Assembly: GCA_963457665.1 (NCBI GenBank)
Contig: OY735215.1
Location: forward strand, 41,162,825 to 41,226,824
Source of the DNA: Thysanoteuthis rhombus
Lineage: Eukaryota > Mollusca > Cephalopoda > Oegopsida > Thysanoteuthidae
Direction: 5' to 3'
Length of the DNA: 64,000 bases
Position numbers and translations under genes: made by a program. The notes below the pieces were generated by a model. The model saw nothing but the letters and a program-made list of their open reading frames with translations. It was not told where the DNA came from and searched no databases. Below are positions 56,706-64,000 of this stretch, one piece after another. Each line of letters starts with the position of its first letter. Within the stretch, counting starts at the first letter, position 1.

Positions 56706-57386
56706 GGAAAACTCTTCAGAGAGCAAAATTTCTTGTACCTTCAGCAGCTAATTGAGGTGTGTGATTGGGCAGGAAGGCATGTATAAACAGTGTCATAGTC
56801 ACATGGTCCACAAGATGAAAAGAGAGCATGACTTCACCCATCTTCCAAGATATGTGGCCAAGATGAAAGATTATGGCCAACTGAAACCATAAATGGGTTA
56901 CCCATTCTGCAACATAGCTGAGGAAGCATTTATAATGGAAAATAATGGATGGTTGGAAAGCGTTTGGTAAAGAAAGATATGTATTGAAAATCACCTCGCC
57001 AGTATACTCAAAATATAAGGTACACAATAAATGTATAGTATCAGCTTAAATGTACATATGTGAAACTCACAAAATCACTAAAAAAAACCTCAAAATCACA
57101 CAGAGAACAATGCTGAGAATAGATCTTAGAGATAACCAAAACAAAAAAATATCACAAAAGTAATTAAGCGGTTAGCACTATCATTGTTACATGGGGGGCC
57201 TTTGTTCAACAGTGCTGACAATATATACATACGTATATAGTCTACAAAGTTTTACACCTTTAAACACGAAACGCGTCATTTCAGCCTGCTTGTACGATTT
57301 ATATAAGGAGTTCAATGGGTTTGAAGTTTTACACAGAATGTTTGTGAGAACTTTTCTTGTTGAGATCATCAAGCATTTACAACGTA

Positions 57387-57389
57387 TAA

Positions 57390-57438
<49 letters not shown>

Positions 57439-57610
57439 TATATGAATAAATACATATATATAGAAATATATGTACATATACATATAAATAAATATATAAA
57501 CATATATAAATATATATATAAATATATATAGATATATATGAATATATATAAATATATAAATAAATATATATATAGATGAATATATATATATATACATATA
57601 AATAAATGAG

Positions 57611-57641
<31 letters not shown>
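57387..57641. repeat. Long (TA)n-derived array with T-run
   Basis: Pure (TA)n at about 57396-57432, then about 190 bp of imperfect TATATAAATA/TATATAGAAATA repeats, ending in a run of T (57627-57640). Minus-strand IYIYIF frames across it are artefacts. Confidence 0.95.
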
Positions 57642-57722
57642 GTATGTTGAATATCTACTAATGCAGACATCACATATGCCTCACCATACATTTAGTTCCC
57701 AAAACCCGGCCATACTATATAC
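57642..57722. repeat. Short relative of the 33-kb minisatellite
   Basis: TGTATGTTGAATATCTACTA matches the leader at 33009-33030. CTCACCATACATTTAGTTCC plus CAAAACCCGGC is one 31-bp unit, and a partial second unit follows. It shows the ancestral low-copy state of the array at 33037-33370. Confidence 0.75.
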
Positions 57723-58926
57723 CTATACAGAACCAAAAATTGCTAGTTTAATTGATATATAGCAATATATAATCCAAACCCTGTTAGGTATATATTTTCA
57801 TGACTTAAGGAAAGTGACAAAAATTCTGTTGAGAATGTCTTTATGTCCCTCTTAAAGTGCAGCAGTTGTTATCAGACATACTTGTTCTTGTTGTTCATCA
57901 TGACATCACTCAATAGGTTTTTTCCTTAGCTGCCATAATCTTGTTCTGCTTGTTGATTTATTCTTTTATCGTTTGAAATTCTGCATTGTGGAGCCATTTG
58001 GAAGGCAATAATTCTCGCTTTGAATAATGATTTGAAAAATGGTGGAGAACAAGTTTTCGACACGTCAGGTTTGTCACTTTTTAAGGCAGTTTTCCCAGAT
58101 TTGCACAGCAGTGTCTAAGTTTATTCAATTACAACTGATTTCTACAAGCATGAAATACTATAGCAGCCAAATTCTGTAGAATACACTGGTTTTCATACAA
58201 TCACTGAAGATAAGCAACATTGAGACTGGTCAATACCTAGATAAATGAAGATTGGAGAATACCACGTGCTGTGAACATCTAGTGATAAAATACAGAGCCC
58301 CCCCCCCCGCCCAATTGCAATCCTGTAAATCTTCATCCAGAGAGACCAATCTCTTCACTATGCTCAATAATCCAAGACAAACCCCCCTCTCCAATCACTG
58401 AATCCTCTGGTCAGTCTGGCTGAAAATGACCAGAAATGAATAAATACAAGCATTGATTATTTCAAACCAATAAATATATCTTAACTTCATGCCAGAAAGC
58501 CTCTATAACTTGTGCACAAGTGTTTTTACCACTAGTTAACTAGAAACACTTAATAGCTTTACACAGCTTAGGATTTATTAAACAAATAATTCAACATTTC
58601 CATTCACTGTATCAATTGCATATAAAAAAAGATAAAATGCAACGCGTATCCATATATTTCATATACATTTTCATTTTTGAAAGCATAGGAGTTGATAATA
58701 ATTCTTCAAAAACTTTTCCACCAAGTATTGTATTTTATTCCATCTTAACTGGAAGGAATTTTTCTACAATAAGGAAAAAAAAAAAAAAACACCTGAAAAA
58801 TTAAGTAAGGTAGAATCTACTTTTCAATAGATTCATATAGATTTTTAAACAGTGCTGTAGTACTAAGAAAAAAAGGAAGGAACACAGAAATACCTGCTTT
58901 AGCAAGCAAAGTGATCCATTATAAAA
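57723..58926. other. AT-rich stretch without a recognised gene
   Basis: C-run near 58301-58310, A-run near 58775. No family copy or coding sequence recognised. Confidence 0.45.
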
Positions 58927-58968
<42 letters not shown>

Positions 58969-58970
58969 CA
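58927..58970. repeat. (CT)n then (TA)n microsatellite
   Basis: (TC)n at 58927-58951 followed by (TA)n to about 58969. Confidence 0.95.
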
Positions 58971-59812
58971 CACATCGTTACAATGCACCGTTTTAGCTAA
59001 TTTGATGGTACAAATAGAATGAAAAATTCTACCAGTATACTAGTAATGATATCCAGCATTACCCAGGAAAGAGTAATTGCAATTTAGATAAAACAGTGAG
59101 AAGTATCTTTTACTGAACAATGATATGATCCACACAAGAAAACAAATGATGATGTCCTTAAGTTTGACAGGTCTTCTCAATATTCACATTTGTATAAATA
59201 GGTTTATTGGGTATCCAAATCCTTAAACAACCAACATAAAGCTGGTCATGGGGAGAGAAGTCAAATTCAGGCCAAAAATCTTTAGAGATTGTCTCTGTGC
59301 CTCATTAATGATCATGTCAAAGTTGAGTCTGGGAATTGGATTTGCTTTAATTCAAAGGGCAAGTCTGAAATAATAGGGGTCCTGGGAATGAACATATCCT
59401 CCTTTTTGCCTCTTCCAAATAAGACAGTGGCCTTGATGACATGTGGGAGAAGCTGCTTGACCACTAGGCAAGTTCTATTGCACAACTTGGGAGGATATAG
59501 ATTTCTCAGAAACTTGACGGGCATCCCAACAAACAGTTAAAGCCTGTTGGCAGGAATGCAAAATAGCTAAAAAAGAGCAACATTTTTGCGTGTTTCAGTG
59601 TGTTTCTTGTTACTACTATTCTGTAAAAGTCAACTGCTTCTTGCGTGAAAGTGTGTGTGCACCAGACAGAATACTTAAAACACCTGAAATTTAATGAGAA
59701 TTTTATTGTGAGCAATCTTTTTGCCTTAGTATAGGTAGATAGTGAGGTAAACGCTGTTCCCCTCCTAAACAAAGTAAAGGATCACCGTTCCCATATATCT
59801 TAACAGCAGTAC
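58971..59812. other. Stretch without a recognised gene
   Basis: Open stretches at 59289-59540 (+, 83 codons) and 59312-59524 (-, 70 codons) cover the same bases on opposite strands. Neither is recognised. Confidence 0.45.
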
Positions 59813-60287
59813 CTCAAGAAGATCCCATTAATCCTAAAAAGAAGGATATATAACCAATGCATCCTCCCAATAATCACTTATGGAGCTGAAACATGGAACC
59901 TAACCAAGAGACAGATCCGCAAATTGAGAACCATGCAACATGCACATGAAAGAATTATGCTGGGCCTCACTTGAAGAGACCACAACACAGCGCAGTACAT
60001 CTGAGAAAAGACAAGAGTCAGGGACATCACAGAATCCATAAAGAATCTGAAATGGCGGTGGGCTGGCCATGTTGCAAGAATGAAAGACTACCGATGGACA
60101 TCACAACTCACGACATGGATTCCCCGAGATCACATGCGCAACCGAGGCCAGCAGAATATTAGATGGAGAGACGAGCTAGACAAATTCAGAAAGTACTGGC
60201 TCCACGACGCCCATGATAGAGAAGTGCGACGGATCCTGGGGAAGGTCTATGTCCAACGACAGACGTTAAAAGACTGATGATGATTAT
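59813..60287 (+). mobile_element. RTE-like LINE fragment R12, best preserved
   Basis: The C-terminal third of the LINE protein is readable in one frame for almost its whole length: KKDI.N-like start, IITYGAETWNLTKRQIRKLR, HERIMLGLT, then two in-frame TGA stops (at the LTWRDH tryptophan and in the YIREK equivalent), then ESIKNLKWRWAGHVARM, RWTSQLTTWIPRDHMRNRG, IRWRDELDKFRKYWLHDAHD and a final VQRQTLKD before TGA. The tail is TGATGATGATTATT. There are no indels in the last ~90 codons, so this is probably the youngest copy here, though still dead and 5' truncated. Confidence 0.93.
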
Positions 60288-60424
60288 TACCTCATCATTT
60301 TTAAACAAGCAAAAGGAAGTAAGTTTGGTCAGGAAATCATTCCATTTTTCTTCAAACAATGTGTTGAAGTAGTTGCATCTAATTTAGTTGACATCAAAGA
60401 CGGCCAAGGGTCTTTTCCTTTCTT

Positions 60425-60745
60425 ATCTATGCATGTTTCTGTGTTTGTTTTTGATAGCATTCCTGGCCATAGCATGAGTACTCAACTGTGCATATTTTTC
60501 AATTTTTAGAGAAAAAGCTTTTTTGATCTTTTTTTGGACCCTTTACTGACGGGTTTATTAATAACATCAATATTCACCAGAATCTAGATGTTTCTAGATA
60601 TTTTTTTTCTCTCTATTTCAGATGTTTTCCCTTGGAAAATGACAGTGATGTCATGAATAGAATTTATTCTGACCATATTTATATGACTTCAAATTTAGAC
60701 ACTACAGTTGTTGAATTATTGACTGTGATGATTAGGTTTCATTCA
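60425..60745 (+). repeat. Dispersed family E, copy 2
   Basis: Counterpart of 43235-43560. Here the palindromic block is imperfect (GGGTTTATTAATAACATC ... AGAATCTAGATGTTTCTAG), followed by ATGTTTTCCCTTGGAAAATG, AATAGAATTTATTCTGACC and GTTGTTGAATTATTGACTGT. Confidence 0.7.
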
Positions 60746-60984
60746 GAGCTGGATAATGGCTGCTCGACAAATAAGATTCACCTCATTACAAAATTCTCAC
60801 CAGTAGGATATCTATTAATCCGTTCTTTCTCTCTTTCCATTTTTTCTTTTAAACAGTCATTTGTTTGGTATCCTACTTAATTTATACTTAAATGTTCTTA
60901 TAGTTTAATTCAAATACTTTCTAGAGTATATATCTTTCAATCGATAAACTATTAATGCTTTGCAGTTGATTATAAATCGCAAAC

Positions 60985-61355
60985 ATCAATCAACATTGGT
61001 TTCTCCAGTTTCCAAATGATCCTGGCTGGCCACCTATCCTTCTATGTATGCTTTACACGTACAGGAAGCACCAATGAGGCTAGAGGGCTAAAAATTCAAG
61101 CATCTACTCCTTATTAAGTCTAGAAAAAGTGTTTTTGCTTCTTTTAAAATTCCCCTTCAAAATAGGGTTTTAGAATGGTTTATTTTACAATGAAGGTTCA
61201 TGGTAAATTGGTCCCTTGATTTTTTTTTTTGAATTCAGATTTTTTAGGGAAAAAGGCGAGAGTAGTAAATCATCCATTGATTGTAACCTTTTTCCGATTT
61301 TTTAATCATATGTTAGCTGCATGATGGTTTCTATTGAATGACTAATCAGACCTAT
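60985..61355 (-). mobile_element. Dispersed family A, copy A11 (minus)
   Basis: Complement landmarks: TTTCTCCAGTTTCCAAATGA, ATGATCCTGGCTGGCCACC, TACTCCTTATTAAGTCTAG, AATGAAGGTTCATGGTAAAT, TTAGGGAAAAAGGCGAGAGT and, at the right end, CTATTGAATGACTAATCAGA. Near full length. Confidence 0.85.
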
Positions 61356-61639
61356 TTCATGATTCAATTTCCTTGCAAAAGAGCAACACTAGATATTTTT
61401 GATGAGGTGAATATGAATTTTCAATATCATTCTTCAAGTACAAATAAAGATTTCTAATTGTTTGCAGTAGTAGATTTTGCAAGTACACCAATGTAAAGAT
61501 ATTAGGTCCACATTGCAATTTCAGTAGCAAGTAGATTTTACCAGATGGAGTTGGTATCATAATAGGTGCATGTCAGGCACAAAGTAAGCAATTAAAGAGC
61601 AATATTGCACATCAAAAATATGTGTGTGCAGTTGTTGTT

Positions 61640-62350
61640 CTGTTCCAATTCTTTTTTCATGAGAAGATGAATGGAGTCAGGGGTCAAGAGCAGCTGACCC
61701 CTTCCCAAAGATAGCTGGCAGGTGAAGGGATGATTTGAGGATTAGAACTGACAGGGGTGATAAGGAGACCAGAGAAAATGTGTGAACTTAGGTGAATGTG
61801 ACACACAAATACATCAATGAACCAAGATATATATGTGAGTATGTATATGCATAGATCAACTCAATAATCTTAGAGGGAGATGCTGACAATTTGGGGTGGA
61901 TAGTTTGCCGGTGGCCCAAGGGGTCAGCAGGTGTGTTTGAGTACCTCAGAAAACTTTGACCGAATTTCGCGTATCGTTTGTGCAAAATATGATAGGGAAA
62001 ATGTCGCATTTTAGATGCAGGAATCATCCAGCGCCATTTCATCTGTTCATATCATCAAGGGAGAGACACGATAAAATAAAACAGGGATTATTTTCGTAAT
62101 CAGACTCATCGTTCTCAATATGGAAGCAGTTTACATCTCTCCCCGGATAAACGTTTTCCGTTTGCAGATTCACCATTATGTTTCCCAACAACCAGATCAT
62201 AAGACAACGGGCTTTCTGCAAGATTGTATCGACAGTGTCAGTGCAAGTATAAAGTGCACACACATCAAAGAAAACCATAAAGGGACATGGCGACTGGCCA
62301 CAGCAGGAAAAGATGAAAAGTCCTCAGTCATTGTCCCCATGGTTATCTAA
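61640..62350. other. CpG-dense, GC-richer patch, possible exon or regulatory region
   Basis: About 61965-62300 holds roughly fifteen CpGs in 340 bp, while CpG is rare in most of the window. It includes TTTCGCGTATCGTTTG near 61966 and ACGTTTTCCG near 62152. Open stretches run on both strands: minus 61788-62042 (MKWRWMIPASKMRHFPYH at its start) and 62039-62278, plus 62120-62350 (MEAVYISPRINVFRLQ). I cannot say which, if any, is coded. It may be a promoter, an exon of a gene whose other exons lie outside, or a repeat copy with fresh CpGs. Confidence 0.3.
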
Positions 62351-62398
62351 CATAGTGAAATGCCCCCCTCCCCACCTCAAACCCGTCAACATCCTACG

Positions 62399-62550
62399 AC
62401 AGGGCTAAAGGATTCCAACTGACCTGCTACTTAATCATAGGACAGATCAAGGGAATTCATGGATATATGCTTTCCACAAGGGCATTAGCGCGGAGTGAAA
62501 CTTGGTTTGCTGATTCTGTTATCTATGTCAATGACCACTGAGCCACTTGA
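62399..62550 (-). mobile_element. SINE family G, copy 3
   Basis: AGGGCTAAAGGATTCCAACT at the left, GGGCATTAGCGCGGAGTG in the middle and ATGTCAATGACCACTGAGCC at the right, the reversed head. Block order matches 39315-39495. Confidence 0.65.
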
Positions 62551-63009
62551 AACCTCCTTGAATTTCACAAGTATCGAAATGTTTTTGTTCGGCACAGTGC
62601 AAACATTTCAAAACTCAAGCAGGCTTGAATAAAAACTACACACACCCACACACAGACGTGTGCATGTATTTGCGTATGAATGAATGCGTAAGAGAATAAC
62701 TTAATATGCTGGCATGTGCCAAAGGTTTTGTGCATGGGCCTGGAGGGGAGAAAGGGGAGGAGGAAGGAGACGTGCATGTACAGCTTTCCATTTCCGCATA
62801 TGTAAACAAAGTTTGAAGTCATTTCAAAGAACACAGATTGAGTTAAAAGCGACACATGAAGGCAGGCTTTCAGCTGTTATAAACATGAAAGATAACAGAA
62901 AGGAATCTGTGATAGTATCATTGACGTGGATGATGGGTTGGCATACAATGAAGCTAGATGAAAGAAAATATCTGAGGGAGAGCAATCAAAAATAGATGTG
63001 TGACTCAAT

Positions 63010-63090
63010 TACACATATATATATACATATATATATATTAAAGCATACTAAAATATAAACATATATATATATATACACACACACATACAT
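63010..63090. repeat. (TA)n/(CA)n microsatellite cluster
   Basis: Short (TA)n runs near 63015-63040 and 63060-63074, then (AC)n to about 63090. Confidence 0.9.
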
Positions 63091-63505
63091 CTATAACATT
63101 GCATACGCAAGGCAGGTTGGATTTAATCAGCAGCTATTACTATCTGGAACTTGTACACTGCTTTGGGGGTTAATTTCAATACAATTTCCGCGTATAGGTG
63201 GTCCCAGTAAATTGAAATTTAACTTGATTCTTGACTACAGTGAATGTATAATGCATACACACCAGAGCATATACCATATGCATGCATGCAAAATATTCAC
63301 CACAGAAATTGGGCAGAGAACTCAAGGTGGTCTCAGAACAATTACTGATAGCATATTCAATGTTCAATTCAATAGATACTTCTTAAGTGTGCCTTGAAAC
63401 AGAAGCCTCTAAGTTCCCACATATACACAAACATACATATACATATATAGGGAAGAGAGGGTAGATGCATATGCAGAGGTAGCTACCATTCTACATGTAT
63501 GGTTT

Positions 63506-63627
<122 letters not shown>

Positions 63628-63935
63628 CCATACCTCACATTTGTATGTACCAAAACTATTTTTCTAAAAAGAAATAAAGGATCAAAATTTGGGCATTATC
63701 TCCCAAGAGACTTCCCCATGCCAATAAAAATGTTCTTAGGTGGTACCAAGGGGTGTATTCATGCACATTTTTGAGGTTGTGAAACCAGGAGTAGTGAGAG
63801 ACGCACACATAGACACACACTCAAAGAGAGAAGAATCTGAAACCCACTCAGCTGGTTGGTCCAGCATGCCATTTGTGGGGCTACAGTGAATCAATGATAC
63901 ATTTAATCTTAGGAAATCAAAATGTCTTATCTGAA

Positions 63936-64000
63936 TCATCAACATCAGTCTCTTAACATCCGTCGTTGGGCATAGTACTTCCCTAGGATTTGCCACACTT
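63936..64000 (-). mobile_element. RTE-like LINE fragment R13 (minus), cut by window edge
   Basis: ATCATCAACATCAGTCTCTT is the complement of the LINE tail and the final codons. On minus, MANPREVLCPTTDVKRLM corresponds to the last residues of the LINE protein (RILGKVYVQRQTLKD) in a different frame. The rest lies beyond 64000. Confidence 0.8.

Noticed and set aside
57160..57215. Possible tRNA-like segment (GCGGTTAGCACTATCATTG)
   Set aside because: Only a D-arm-like word. The anticodon and T arms do not fold and box B is absent.
57187..57691. IYIYIF-type open frames on both strands
   Set aside because: Readings of (TA)n arrays. The same applies to 8073-8369, 40254-40472, 48412-48718, 48877-49185, 54600-54845 and 63495-63774.

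Overview
The window is AT-rich animal DNA with no confidently recognised host gene. It has no long open frame (the longest stop-free stretches are under about 170 codons and most are low complexity), no operon structure, many long (TA)n arrays, tRNA-derived SINE heads, and many 5'-truncated, decayed copies of one non-LTR (LINE) retrotransposon with a (ATG)n/(TGA)n-like 3' tail. This RTE-type reverse transcriptase family, together with tRNA-derived SINEs, suits a lophotrochozoan and most of all a mollusc such as a cephalopod. That placement is inference from repeat style only. The DNA could be intergenic or the inside of a very long intron.

The main component is the LINE, here called family R. 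At least thirteen fragments lie on both strands: 2240-4179(+), 6510-7320(+), 10241-10866(-), 16141-16803(+), 22799-23158(-), 27018-27951(-), 30260-30578(+), 33369-33725(+), 42487-43040(+), 53267-53723(-), 53800-54214(+), 59813-60287(+) and 63936-64000(-). All carry the 3' part of the element, as expected from target-primed reverse transcription with early 5' truncation, and all are broken. A fragment of a second, distinct LINE lies at 56105-56328. Around them are: a ~420-bp dispersed family A (eleven copies, several as inverted pairs); several tRNA-derived SINE-like families (B, F, G and single heads); two-copy dispersed families C, E and H; and a 31-bp minisatellite embedded in another dispersed element (33.0 kb, echoed at 57.6 kb).

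Region by region: 0-2.2 kb is unique-looking DNA with a gap-free foldback element near its start. 2.2-7.3 kb holds two R copies around an A copy and a promoter- or LTR-like patch (5.4-6.2 kb). 7.3-16.8 kb is mostly featureless with R, SINE and small terminal-inverted-repeat relics. 17.8-19.24 kb may be a decayed protein-coding sequence of unknown identity. 22.8-31.6 kb is rich in R and A. 33-36.2 kb has the minisatellite, family C, and a local duplication around a tRNA-Ser-like sequence. 40.2-43.9 kb is a low-complexity block with a 1-kb polypurine tract, a perfect 56-bp palindrome and a polypyrimidine tract. 48-52 kb has (TA)n arrays and three A copies. 53.2-54.6 kb is an R inverted pair abutting SINE B. 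55.8-60.7 kb holds families H and E, the second LINE and the best-preserved R copy. 61.9-62.3 kb is a CpG-dense patch, the best candidate for something under constraint.

I found no multi-gene system. The points most worth following are structural: the foldback element, the perfect palindrome, the inverted repeat pairs able to form long hairpin RNA, the undescribed dispersed families, and the possible decayed gene at 17.8-19.24 kb.
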